Shown piece after piece: positions 36,680 to 44,881 of a stretch of DNA of 64,000 nucleotides. The position numbers were made by a program, and so were the translations under genes. This DNA comes from Meridianimaribacter flavus (GTDB lineage Bacteria > Bacteroidota > Bacteroidia > Flavobacteriales > Flavobacteriaceae): assembly GCF_004366715.1 (NCBI RefSeq), contig NZ_SOQZ01000002.1, positions 418,996 through 482,995 on the forward strand, given 5' to 3'. The notes below the pieces were generated by a model that was not told the DNA's origin, did not search any database, and saw nothing but the letters and a program-made list of their open reading frames with translations. Positions within the stretch are counted from its first letter, which is position 1; the number at the start of each line of letters is the position of its first letter.

Positions 36680-36767
36680 GTCAGTTCGAGTGAAATTATG
36701 TAATAATTTTGTATCGAGAACAAGCATCTCGATACAATTTTGATAAATCAAAATCACTCGATGTGAC
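36680..36767. repeat. Nested palindromic element (MITE/REP-like)
   Basis: Outer imperfect inverted arms of 14 bp (36680-36693 and 36754-36767, 12/14 matching, core TCGAGTGA/TCACTCGA) enclose a perfect 11-bp hairpin (36709-36719/36727-36737, TTGTATCGAGA/TCTCGATACAA). A second palindrome ATTTTGA-TAAA-TCAAAAT lies at 36737-36754. It fills most of the gap between the hexosaminidase and cutC. No T-tract, so it is not a simple terminator. Confidence 0.75.
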
Positions 36768-36779
36768 AAACACAAAAAC

Positions 36780-37475
36780 ATGCTTTTAGAAATCTGTGCC
36801 AATTCTTACCAATCAGCTAAAAACGCTCAAGACGCAGGAGCTCATCGTATTGAGTTATGTCAAGAACTTTCTGTTGGTGGCATTACACCTAGTTATGGTT
36901 TTTTAAAACAAGTAAGAGATACACTTTCAATTCCAGTGTTTGTATTAATCAGACCTCGTAGTGGAAATTTTATCTATACAGAAGATGAACTTGACATCAT
37001 GAAACAAGACATTCAATTATGTAAAAAGTTAGGTTTTCAAGGTATCGTTTCAGGGGTTTTAAATCCAAACAACACTATTGACTTAAAACAAACAAAAGAA
37101 CTTGTAGAGCTCTCCAAACCGCTTTCTTTTACATTTCATCGTGCGTTTGATTGCGTTAAAAATCCTGAAGAAGCTCTCGAACAGCTCATCAATTTAGGTA
37201 TTGAAAGAGTACTGACTTCTGGTTTACAACCTTCAGCTGAAAAAGGCATTAATACTCTAAAAAAACTAAACGAAAAAGCTAAAGGAAGAATTACCATTTT
37301 AGCAGGTGGTGGCATTAACCAAAATAACGCTAAACGTTTTAAAGAAATAGGATTAAAGGAAATTCACGCATCAGCTTCTTCAACCATCGAAAGTGATGGT
37401 TCGTTATTTTCAACACCTCTCACCTTTTCTGACTCAAAAAAAATTAAAGCCATATTAAGTGTAATTAGTCATTAA
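36780..37475 (+). CDS. cutC: CutC family protein
   Basis: A 231-residue TIM barrel of the CutC family: ICANSYQSAKNAQDAGAHRIELC, GGITPSYG, IRPRSGNFIYTEDE, TFHRAFDC, RVLTSG and ILAGGGI are all diagnostic. Named for copper homeostasis in E. coli, but its direct copper role is doubtful and the enzymatic function is unknown. It stands alone behind the palindromic element and converges on prmC. Confidence 0.92.
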   Translation: MLLEICANSYQSAKNAQDAGAHRIELCQELSVGGITPSYGFLKQVRDTLSIPVFVLIRPRSGNFIYTEDELDIMKQDIQLCKKLGFQGIVSGVLNPNNTIDLKQTKELVELSKPLSFTFHRAFDCVKNPEEALEQLINLGIERVLTSGLQPSAEKGINTLKKLNEKAKGRITILAGGGINQNNAKRFKEIGLKEIHASASSTIESDGSLFSTPLTFSDSKKIKAILSVISH

Positions 37476-37490
37476 GAATTATTGAAAATC

Positions 37491-38354
37491 TTAAAAACTT
37501 ACTGCTTTCACCATTCTATCGTTACCAAATAAGTCTTGCTTTAGTTCTACGTTTTCAAAAGAAAATGTCTGCATTAAATCAACCATTTCTTTTCCTAAAT
37601 ATTGATTAATTTCAAAATACAAAGTGCCTTTTTCTTTCAAATAAATAGTTGAAAATTCACATATAGCTCGGTAAAATAACAACGGATCATGGTCATCAAC
37701 AAACAACGCTAGATGTGGCTCATGGTTGAGCACATTTGGTTTTATTTCCTGCTTTTCAAGTTGTCGTACATAAGGCGGATTGGACACTATGATATCAAAT
37801 TTAAAATCTGATTTAAACCCATTAGGATTTATAATGTCATCATTTATAAATTGCACAGATACATTATTATTTTCAGCATTTTGTCTCGCTACTTCCAATG
37901 CGTTTTTACTAACATCTAGAGCATAAACTTTAGCATTTGGCAAGTGTTTAGCCAGAGAAATCGCGATACAACCTGTTCCTGTACCAATATCTAAAATATT
38001 TAATTGAACATCTTGGTTTTGTGCTGAGTGATTTTTGATAATCCACTCAACAAGTTCTTCGGTTTCAGGTCTTGGAATTAAGGTATCTGGATTGACCTTG
38101 AACATTAAACCGTAAAACTCGGTTTCTCCAATAATATACTGAATAGGCTCTTGCTGTTCTAGTCTGCTTAAAGCATCTTGAAAAACCTCTTCGTCTTTTT
38201 TATTGATGGTAGCATTTGGCTCTAAAGCTAAAGCCATTCTATTTAAACCAACAATATGCTCAGTCAAGAGATAGAAAAAGCTATCGACCTCTTGTTTACC
38301 ATAAATAGTATCTAGCGTTTTATGAAATAATGTTTGAATGTCTTTTAACTTCAT
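37491..38354 (-). CDS. prmC: Peptide chain release factor N5-glutamine methyltransferase
   Basis: Methylates the GGQ glutamine of release factors. An N-terminal helical domain (about 1-75) precedes the SAM domain with DIGTGTGCIAISLAKHLP and the catalytic NPPY. A longer frame begins at 38372, but ATG 38354 gives the typical start MKLKDIQTLF and an ATGA overlap (38351-38354) with the upstream GNAT gene, so I use it (287 residues). Confidence 0.93.
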   Translation of the reverse strand: MKLKDIQTLFHKTLDTIYGKQEVDSFFYLLTEHIVGLNRMALALEPNATINKKDEEVFQDALSRLEQQEPIQYIIGETEFYGLMFKVNPDTLIPRPETEELVEWIIKNHSAQNQDVQLNILDIGTGTGCIAISLAKHLPNAKVYALDVSKNALEVARQNAENNNVSVQFINDDIINPNGFKSDFKFDIIVSNPPYVRQLEKQEIKPNVLNHEPHLALFVDDHDPLLFYRAICEFSTIYLKEKGTLYFEINQYLGKEMVDLMQTFSFENVELKQDLFGNDRMVKAVSF

Positions 38355-38842
38355 AACTTTTTTATCATCCATACATTACACGAATAGTGTCCTGTATTTC
38401 CCATTGGCTTATCTAGTGACTGAAACCCTACTCTAGCGTAGAGTTTTGTGGCTGCTTTCATATATGGCAAGGTTTCTAAATAACAGTGTTCAAACCCAAA
38501 CCGTTTAGCTTGTTCAAGACAAACTGCCATCATTTTTGCACCTAAACCAGTACCTCTAGCTTCTGGTAAAAAATACATTTTTTGCAATTCGCAAACATTT
38601 CCTTCGTAGTTATCTAATTGCGAAATACCTGCCCCACCAATAATTTTACCATTGTGGTCAATAACGAAATATTTAGATTTAGGAGTATCATACGTTTTTG
38701 TCATACAGTCTAAAGCTTTGTCTTCATAGGCTGTTCCAACTTTAGGCACTCCAAACTCAATAAGCACCTCTCTGATAACCTTTGCAATTTGCTGGTCATC
38801 TTCAGGCTGTATTTCTCTAATTACAATATTATTATTGCTCAC
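38351..38842 (-). CDS. GNAT family N-acetyltransferase
   Basis: A 163-residue acetyltransferase with the acetyl-CoA-binding loop LPEARGTGLGAKMM (motif A, RxxGxG/A) and the C-terminal ATKLYARVGF. Substrate unknown. It is coupled to prmC by the 4-bp overlap. A perfect palindrome ATCCCGAAA/TTTCGGGAT (38860-38879) lies just upstream of its start. Confidence 0.85.
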   Translation of the reverse strand: MSNNNIVIREIQPEDDQQIAKVIREVLIEFGVPKVGTAYEDKALDCMTKTYDTPKSKYFVIDHNGKIIGGAGISQLDNYEGNVCELQKMYFLPEARGTGLGAKMMAVCLEQAKRFGFEHCYLETLPYMKAATKLYARVGFQSLDKPMGNTGHYSCNVWMIKKL

Positions 38843-38859
38843 TTTATTGTATTATTTTT

Positions 38860-38879
38860 ATCCCGAAATTTTTCGGGAT
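38860..38879. repeat. Palindrome ATCCCGAAA-TT-TTTCGGGAT
   Basis: Perfect 9-bp inverted repeat with a 2-nt centre, 18 bp upstream of the GNAT start and between two minus-strand genes. No T-tract on the minus strand, so more likely an operator or a repeat relic than a terminator. Confidence 0.6.
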
Positions 38880-38938
38880 GAAGATACATATTATAAATTC
38901 GATTTTGATAAGAAATCATTCAATTGCTTTGGTAGATT

Positions 38939-39151
38939 TCAGTTTTTGTTTCTCAACCATTTAATTAAATCTTTAATTATATATAATAATGGTAAAGCTA
39001 TCAGAAAAAATGCTACAATAGCGCTTGTTAAGATTGATTTGTATACATATGGAAACTCCATCTTAGGTATTGAAATCATATGTGAATAACCTATTATCAT
39101 TATAAAAATGCAAACTAAATAAGATAATAAGCGATAAAAGAAATTTTTCAA
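38939..39151 (-). CDS. Small hypothetical membrane protein
   Basis: A 70-residue frame starting with TTG (39151) and encoding two hydrophobic helices (about 8-25 and 40-60), with a basic C-terminal tail ending WLRNKN. The hydrophobic/basic pattern and the MKNFF start look like a real small inner-membrane protein, but no family is recognised. It sits alone in the 365-bp gap between the GNAT gene and ribD. An overlapping plus-strand frame is its shadow. Confidence 0.45.
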   Translation of the reverse strand: MKNFFYRLLSYLVCIFIMIIGYSHMISIPKMEFPYVYKSILTSAIVAFFLIALPLLYIIKDLIKWLRNKN

Positions 39152-39207
39152 TGTTATTTTAATTTTCTATAAATATAAATTATAATATTTGTTAATTATT
39201 ACTCTTC

Positions 39208-40203
39208 TTGAAACAACACGACTATTACATAAAACGCTGTATTGAAATTGCCAAAAACGGATTGGGAACCACAAGACCAAACCCAATGGTTGGTTGCGTG
39301 ATTGTGCATAACAACTCTATTATTGGCGAAGGCTTTACAAGTCCTTATGGCGGCAATCATGCAGAAGTAAATGCCATAGCATCGGTAAAAGACAAATCTT
39401 TGCTAGAAAAAGCGACACTTTATGTTACTTTAGAACCTTGTAGTCATTATGGAAAAACACCACCTTGTAGCGATTTAATTATTAAACATAACATCCCTAA
39501 AGTTGTAATTGGTACTATTGACACTCATAGTAAAGTTGCAGGAAAAGGTATTGAAAAACTAAAAAATGCTGGATGCAATGTTGTTGTTGGCGTTTTAGAA
39601 GACGCTTGTAAAATACATCATAAACGCTTCTTTACATTTCACAACAAGCAACGTCCTTATATTATTTTAAAATGGGCTGAAACCACTGATGGTTTTATTG
39701 CTCCATTAACTAAAGAAGAGCAAAAACCTGTTTGGATTACTAACACTTACTCACGACAATTAGTGCATAAATGGCGTAGTGAAGAACAAGCTATTTTGGT
39801 TGGTGCAAATACTGTTTTACAAGACAACCCAAGCTTAACAGTAAGGGATTGGACTGGAACAAATCCTATTCGTGTGGTTTTAGACAAAAACGAAACGCTT
39901 TCAAAAACACATAAGGTCTTTAATAACGATGCACAAACCATAGTAATCAAAGACACATCAGTTCAAGCTATTTGTAAAGCTTTATATGATGCTGAAATAA
40001 ATTCTGTAATTATTGAAGGAGGCTCAAAAACCTTACAGCTTTTTATAGATTCTGGTGTTTGGGATGAAGCACGAGTGTTTACAGGACAAACTATGTTTAA
40101 AGAAGGTATAAAAGCACCAAATTTTACAGGAAAGCTAATTTCTGAAGAAAACATTAAAAATGATATTTTAAGGATTTATGAAAATCCTGATAAGGATATA
40201 TAA
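39208..40203 (+). CDS. ribD: Bifunctional riboflavin biosynthesis deaminase/reductase
   Basis: Two consecutive riboflavin steps in one 331-residue protein. The N-terminal deaminase (about 1-145) carries the zinc motif HAE (His51, Glu53) and PCSHYGKTPPC (Cys78, Cys87). The C-terminal reductase (about 150-331) has ILKWAETTDGFIA and VIIEGGSKTLQ. The start is TTG at 39208: it gives the conserved MKQHDYYIKRCIEIA, and no suitable ATG exists. The HAD gene follows after 29 bp. Confidence 0.94.
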   Translation: MKQHDYYIKRCIEIAKNGLGTTRPNPMVGCVIVHNNSIIGEGFTSPYGGNHAEVNAIASVKDKSLLEKATLYVTLEPCSHYGKTPPCSDLIIKHNIPKVVIGTIDTHSKVAGKGIEKLKNAGCNVVVGVLEDACKIHHKRFFTFHNKQRPYIILKWAETTDGFIAPLTKEEQKPVWITNTYSRQLVHKWRSEEQAILVGANTVLQDNPSLTVRDWTGTNPIRVVLDKNETLSKTHKVFNNDAQTIVIKDTSVQAICKALYDAEINSVIIEGGSKTLQLFIDSGVWDEARVFTGQTMFKEGIKAPNFTGKLISEENIKNDILRIYENPDKDI

Positions 40204-40232
40204 CTAAAAAAAATCCGTTTACACGAAAAACT

Positions 40233-40844
40233 ATGATTAAAACCTTAATATTTGATTTTGGCGACGTGTTTATCAACCTAGATAAAGAAGGCGCAATGAA
40301 TAACGCTCTTAATTTGTTTGAAGTTGAAACTTTCCCTGAAGAACTCATTGCCATAAATAGTTTGTATGAGCAAGGACTTATATCTAGCGAAGAATTTATA
40401 GAGTTTTATGTGGAGAATTTCCCTAAACTCTCAAAAGAATCCATTCTTGATGCTTGGAACTATATTTTAAGAGATTTTCCTACTCATCGTTTAGAGTTTT
40501 TAAAAACACTTGCTAAAACTGATGTCTACAAACTAATTTTATTGAGTAATACTAATGAATTACATATTGATTGGATAAAAGACAAGGTGGAATTTTACGA
40601 CGATTTTAAAACTCAATTTCATGAGTTTTATTTATCGCACGAAATCAATTTAAGAAAACCTAACGCTAACATCTATGAGTTTGTACTCCTTGAAAACAAT
40701 TTAAAACCTGAAGAGTGTCTTTTTATTGACGACACCAAAGAGAACACTGACTCTGCATCAAAACTAGGCATTCATACCTGGAACATCAACCCTATTACTG
40801 AAGATGTTGTAAATTTATTCACTATAAACAACCATTTATTTTAA
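40233..40844 (+). CDS. HAD superfamily hydrolase (HAD-IA type)
   Basis: A 203-residue phosphatase-like protein. Motif I is FDFGDVF (Asp8, with Asp12's usual place occupied by Val and the second acid at Asp11). LLSNTNELH is motif II, Lys in LRKPN is motif III, and CLFIDDTKENTDSASKLG is motif IV. The DFGDVF variant is common in the YihX-like group. Substrate unknown, probably a sugar or nucleotide phosphate. The stop overlaps the DMT transporter start (TAATG). Confidence 0.85.
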   Translation: MIKTLIFDFGDVFINLDKEGAMNNALNLFEVETFPEELIAINSLYEQGLISSEEFIEFYVENFPKLSKESILDAWNYILRDFPTHRLEFLKTLAKTDVYKLILLSNTNELHIDWIKDKVEFYDDFKTQFHEFYLSHEINLRKPNANIYEFVLLENNLKPEECLFIDDTKENTDSASKLGIHTWNINPITEDVVNLFTINNHLF

Positions 40845-41704
40845 TGTATTTAGTTTTTAGCATACTCGCTTCAACTTTAATTTTTATTGTTTTTAAGCTC
40901 TTTCAACGATTTAAAATTGACACTACTCAAGCTATAGTTGTCAACTATTTTATAGCATGTATTGTTGGTTTAATCGCTTACGATTCACCTATAAGTATTT
41001 CTGAAATCACCAACTCAAAATGGTTTTTGGGAGCCGTTTTTTTAGGTGTTTTATTTATAAGTATTTTTATTGTAATGGCAATTACAGTTCAAAAAAACGG
41101 TGTTTCTGTTGCTTCAGTAGCTTCAAAAATGAGTGTTGTAATTCCTGTTATTTTTGGTATTTACGTCTATAATGAAAGTACTGGATTTCAAAAGCTGATA
41201 GGTATATTACTAGCTTTAGCTGCAGTATATTTAGCTTCCATAAAAGCGGGATCTAAAATCAATTTTAAGAAAAACTTACTCTTTCCTATACTTTTGTTTT
41301 TAGGTTCTGGAGTTATAGACACCTCTATTAAATATCTAGAAACTACTTACGTTCCTGAAAATGGAATTCCTATTTTTTCGGCAACAATTTTTGGTTGCGC
41401 AGCATTAATTGGTGTATTAACCCTTATTGCAAAACGATTAAAAGGCGAATTTAAATTTCAACCTAAAAGTTTATTAGGAGGTATTACACTTGGTGTTATA
41501 AACTACAGTTCTATTTACTTTTTATTAAAAGCACTGGACCATGAAACATTTGAGAGTTCTACACTATTTACTGTAAATAATGTAGGTATTGTGATGCTTT
41601 CCACTTTAACTGGTCTAATTTTATTTGGAGAAAAACTTTCTGCTAAAAACTGGATAGGTATTGTTTTAGCGATTGTCTCAATAATTTTAGTGACATTAGC
41701 ATAA
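40844..41704 (+). CDS. DMT superfamily (EamA-type) transporter
   Basis: A 286-residue inner membrane protein with about ten TM helices in two EamA-like halves. The first half contains KNGVSVASVASKMSVVIPVIFG, the second VNNVGIVMLSTLTGLILFGE. Transported metabolite unknown. Both ends overlap the neighbours by one base (TAATG), so it is made together with the HAD protein and the YigZ-type protein. Confidence 0.85.
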   Translation: MYLVFSILASTLIFIVFKLFQRFKIDTTQAIVVNYFIACIVGLIAYDSPISISEITNSKWFLGAVFLGVLFISIFIVMAITVQKNGVSVASVASKMSVVIPVIFGIYVYNESTGFQKLIGILLALAAVYLASIKAGSKINFKKNLLFPILLFLGSGVIDTSIKYLETTYVPENGIPIFSATIFGCAALIGVLTLIAKRLKGEFKFQPKSLLGGITLGVINYSSIYFLLKALDHETFESSTLFTVNNVGIVMLSTLTGLILFGEKLSAKNWIGIVLAIVSIILVTLA

Positions 41705-42318
41705 TGAAAGATACTTTCAAAACCATAAACAAACCATCTGAAGAAATCTTATTCAAAGACAAAAACAGTAAATTTTTTGGATACGCGTTTCCTGTCACTT
41801 CTGAAGATAAGGTTAAACAATATATAGAAGATTTAAAAAAACAACACCACCAAGCCAGACATTGGTGTTATGCTTACCAAATAGGAACAGACGAAACCAA
41901 CATACAGTTTAGAGCAAATGATGATGGTGAGCCCAACAACAGTGCAGGCATGCCTATTTATGGGCAAATACAATCTTTTGAAGTCACAAATATTTTAATA
42001 GTAGTTGTAAGATACTTTGGAGGCGTAAAACTAGGTGTTAGTGGTTTAATAAATGCTTATAAAACAGCGGCTCAATTAAGTTTAGAAGCTTCAAAAATTG
42101 TTACTAAAACTATTAACAGGCATTACAAAATCACTTTTGATTACAAAAACATGAATAAAGTGATGCGTATTATAAAAGAAAAAAACATAAAGGTTTTAGA
42201 TCAAAAACTAGAATTAGATTGTCAACTTAATATTTCTGTAAGATTAAAAGAAAGCGAATCCATTTTTAATGCTTTTGATAGCTTATTTGAAGTTTCTATA
42301 AGCCCATTAAACGATTAA
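41704..42318 (+). CDS. YigZ / IMPACT family protein
   Basis: A 204-residue protein with the UPF0029/Impact N-terminal domain (KFFGYAFPV, HHQARHWCYAYQIG, NDDGEPNNSAGMPI, VVRYFGGVKLGVSGLI) and the C-terminal YigZ domain. Bacterial members are of unclear function; translation-related roles are inferred from eukaryotic IMPACT. The 3' end overlaps the convergent thioesterase gene by 4 bp. Confidence 0.9.
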   Translation: MKDTFKTINKPSEEILFKDKNSKFFGYAFPVTSEDKVKQYIEDLKKQHHQARHWCYAYQIGTDETNIQFRANDDGEPNNSAGMPIYGQIQSFEVTNILIVVVRYFGGVKLGVSGLINAYKTAAQLSLEASKIVTKTINRHYKITFDYKNMNKVMRIIKEKNIKVLDQKLELDCQLNISVRLKESESIFNAFDSLFEVSISPLND

Positions 42319-42725
42319 TCTTGTAATTTGTCTAAAATATATTTTGGACATCTTGTAGGTCTATTCTTGTTAATATCTATAAACGCCAAAACGGTATTTC
42401 CAGTCGTTAAAATTTCATTTTTAGAATTTAAAATTTCGTAGTCAAATTCTATAGTTGCTGTTGGCATTTTTTTTAGTTTTGTTATCACTTTAATAACATC
42501 ATCATAATACGCTGACTTTTTGAATTTTACATTTAAAGATATAACCGGAAGCATAACACCATCTTCTTCCATTTGTTTATAAGTTACTCCTAATTCTCTT
42601 AACCACTCTGTTCTACCTATTTCAAAATATTGCGCGTAGTTTCCATGGTAAACCACACCCATTTGATCTGTTTCACCATAACGTACTCTAATCTGATTTT
42701 CAGAGCATTTTGTAGGATTAACCAT
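42315..42725 (-). CDS. Acyl-CoA thioesterase, hotdog fold (YbgC/4HBT type)
   Basis: A 136-residue single hotdog-domain protein with the 4HBT motif RYGETDQMGVVYHGNYAQYFE, in which the Asp of TDQMG is the usual catalytic residue. It hydrolyses acyl-CoA thioesters; chain preference cannot be read from the sequence. Divergent from dnaA. Confidence 0.9.
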   Translation of the reverse strand: MVNPTKCSENQIRVRYGETDQMGVVYHGNYAQYFEIGRTEWLRELGVTYKQMEEDGVMLPVISLNVKFKKSAYYDDVIKVITKLKKMPTATIEFDYEILNSKNEILTTGNTVLAFIDINKNRPTRCPKYILDKLQD

Positions 42726-42775
42726 AAAATTTTAATTTTTTTTTTGTACTTTCAACAAGTTTTAAACATGAGAAA

Positions 42776-42822
42776 AAAATTCTTAAAATTCAACGAGTTT
42801 TGATTTTTTTTTTAAGAATTTT
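42776..42822. repeat. Perfect 13-bp inverted repeat in the dnaA leader
   Basis: Arms AAAATTCTTAAAA (42776-42788) and TTTTAAGAATTTT (42810-42822), spacer 21 bp, in the 199-bp gap between the thioesterase and dnaA. Candidate operator or cruciform. Confidence 0.6.
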
Positions 42823-42855
42823 GTTCACATATTTGTCAGGTAAAAAAAATGACTC

Positions 42856-42883
42856 AAGAGAAACTCGAATTTCTCTTTTTTTT
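42856..42883 (+). promoter_or_regulatory. Terminator-like hairpin in the dnaA 5' leader
   Basis: 8-bp stem AAGAGAAA/TTTCTCTT with a 6-nt loop, immediately followed by a run of T, 42 bp upstream of the dnaA ATG and pointing into dnaA. No plus-strand gene precedes it, so attenuation of dnaA is a possible role. Confidence 0.45.
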
Positions 42884-42924
42884 ACTAAACTAAACTAACT
42901 AAACATCAAAAATTAACTTAGAGA

Positions 42925-44352
42925 ATGAATGTAACTGCGCAATCGGTTTGGAATAATTGCCTTTCTTTTATAAAAGATAACATACAGCCCCAAGCATACA
43001 AAACTTGGTTTGAACCAATTGTAGCAGTTAAACTTACAGACAATGCTTTAAGCATTCAAGTACCTAGTAAATTCTTCTACGAGTGGCTTGAAGAGCACTA
43101 TGTAAAAATCCTTAAAGTTGCGCTTACAAAAGAACTTGGTGAAACTGCTAAATTGGTATATGTTATTAAAATGGAAAACACCTATGGTAACAAACAACCA
43201 TTTACTGAAAAAATACCAAGCTCTAACAGAACAGCTGTTAAGTCGCAAGATGTTGATATTCCTTTAAACAATAAAAATCCTGAGCTTAAAAACCCATTTG
43301 TAATTCCTGGAATTAGAAATGTAAAAATTGAGTCTCAATTAAATCCTAACTACAACTTTGAAAATTTCCTTGAAGGAGATTCAAACAGGTTAGCAAGAAA
43401 TGCAGGTTTAGCAGTTGCTAACAAACCTGGAGGAACATCGTTTAACCCATTACTTATTTTTGGTGGTGTTGGATTAGGAAAAACCCACTTAGCTCATGCT
43501 ATTGGTATTGATATTAAAGACAAGTATCCTGAAAAGACGGTACTTTATATATCTGCTGAAAAATTTACACAACAATATATTGACTCAGTAAAAAAGAATA
43601 ACAGAAATGACTTTATTCATTTTTATCAAATTATTGATGTCTTAATTATTGATGATGTTCAGTTTTTCTCAGGCAAATCTGGAACTCAAGATGTATTCTT
43701 CCATATCTTCAACCATCTACACCAAAATGGTAAGCAAGTCATTTTAACAAGTGACAAAGCTCCTGTTGATATGCAAGATATTGAGCAACGCTTATTGTCT
43801 CGTTTTAAATGGGGACTTTCAGCAGAACTACAGAGTCCTGATTTTGAAACAAGAGTATCTATTCTTAAAAACAAACTCTACAGAGATGGTGTTGAAATGC
43901 CTGAAGAAATCATAGAGTATGTTGCTAAAAACATTAAAACTAACGTTAGAGAATTAGAAGGCGCTATAATCTCTTTAATAGCACAATCTTCTTTCAATAA
44001 AAAGGAAATTACAATAAACTTAGCTAAGGATATTGTTGAAAAATTTGTTAAGAATACTAAGAGAGAAGTTTCAATTGACTATATCCAAAAAGTAGTTTCT
44101 GACTACTTCCAAATGGACGTTAGCACATTACAGTCTAAAACCCGAAAGCGTCACATTGTACAAGCTAGACAATTAGCTATGTTTTTTGCTAAAAAATTCA
44201 CTAAAGCTTCTTTAGCGAGTATTGGCTCTCAAATTGGAAAACGTGACCACGCAACAGTATTACATGCTTGTAAAACTGTAGACAATTTATCTTCTACTGA
44301 CAAACAGTTTAGAAAATACGTAGAAGATCTTTCTAAAAAATTATCGCTCTAA
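42925..44352 (+). CDS. dnaA: Chromosomal replication initiator protein DnaA
   Basis: The 475-residue initiator binds DnaA boxes at oriC and loads the helicase. Domain I is at the N-terminus (WNNCLSFIKDNIQPQAYKTWFEP). The AAA+ domain has Walker A GGVGLGKTHL (180-189) and Walker B VLIIDDVQF. The C-terminal DNA-binding domain carries the DnaA signature IGKRDHATVLHACKTV. The leader contains an inverted repeat and a terminator-like hairpin. I see no cluster of DnaA boxes nearby, so the origin is probably elsewhere. Confidence 0.97.
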   Translation: MNVTAQSVWNNCLSFIKDNIQPQAYKTWFEPIVAVKLTDNALSIQVPSKFFYEWLEEHYVKILKVALTKELGETAKLVYVIKMENTYGNKQPFTEKIPSSNRTAVKSQDVDIPLNNKNPELKNPFVIPGIRNVKIESQLNPNYNFENFLEGDSNRLARNAGLAVANKPGGTSFNPLLIFGGVGLGKTHLAHAIGIDIKDKYPEKTVLYISAEKFTQQYIDSVKKNNRNDFIHFYQIIDVLIIDDVQFFSGKSGTQDVFFHIFNHLHQNGKQVILTSDKAPVDMQDIEQRLLSRFKWGLSAELQSPDFETRVSILKNKLYRDGVEMPEEIIEYVAKNIKTNVRELEGAIISLIAQSSFNKKEITINLAKDIVEKFVKNTKREVSIDYIQKVVSDYFQMDVSTLQSKTRKRHIVQARQLAMFFAKKFTKASLASIGSQIGKRDHATVLHACKTVDNLSSTDKQFRKYVEDLSKKLSL

Positions 44353-44361
44353 AATTAAGTT

Positions 44362-44820
44362 ATGGTAAGTATTCTAATGGTTTGCTTAGGTAATATTTGC
44401 CGCTCACCATTGGCTCATGGTATTTTAGAATCTAAGCTACCTTCAGACAAGTTTTATGTAGATTCAGCTGGTACAGCAAACTATCATGTTGGCGACAGCC
44501 CAGACCATAGGTCAATTGCTGTAGCAAAAGCTAACGGAATTAACATTTCGCACCAACGCGGAAGACAGTTTAAAGTTTCTGACTTTGATACTTTTGACCA
44601 TATTTTTGTGATGGATCAATCTAATTTCGAAAACGTAATTAAACTCGCTAGGAACACTCACGACATTTCTAAAGTAAAGCTTATTTTAGAAGTAGACCCT
44701 CACATCAAAGACAAACATGTTCCTGATCCTTACTATGGAACAATTAAAAATTTTGAGCGCGTATACTCTCTTCTTGACAATGCATGCAACATTATTTCTA
44801 AAAACCTGATTAACAATTAA
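44362..44820 (+). CDS. Low molecular weight protein-tyrosine phosphatase
   Basis: A 152-residue phosphatase with the CX5R signature at the N-terminus (VCLGNICRS, Cys8 and Arg14) and the general-acid motif DPYYG near residue 122. It dephosphorylates phosphotyrosine proteins, in many bacteria in connection with exopolysaccharide control, but no tyrosine kinase is adjacent here. It starts 9 bp after dnaA and is likely co-transcribed with it. Confidence 0.93.
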   Translation: MVSILMVCLGNICRSPLAHGILESKLPSDKFYVDSAGTANYHVGDSPDHRSIAVAKANGINISHQRGRQFKVSDFDTFDHIFVMDQSNFENVIKLARNTHDISKVKLILEVDPHIKDKHVPDPYYGTIKNFERVYSLLDNACNIISKNLINN

Positions 44821-44881
44821 ATTCATTGATATTGTTAGATTTTTTGTATTTTGTTGCAACAAACTCCCTTAAATTAATACT

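Noticed and set aside
36709..36737. Perfect 11-bp hairpin as terminator of the hexosaminidase
   Set aside because: No T-tract on either side, and it is nested in a larger inverted repeat.
38835..39089. Plus-strand frame of 84 codons
   Set aside because: Overlaps the GNAT start and the small membrane protein; no protein-like pattern.
42726..42924. oriC next to dnaA
   Set aside because: No cluster of TTATCCACA-like boxes; only one weak resemblance (TTGTTCACA). The AT-rich tracts alone are not evidence.
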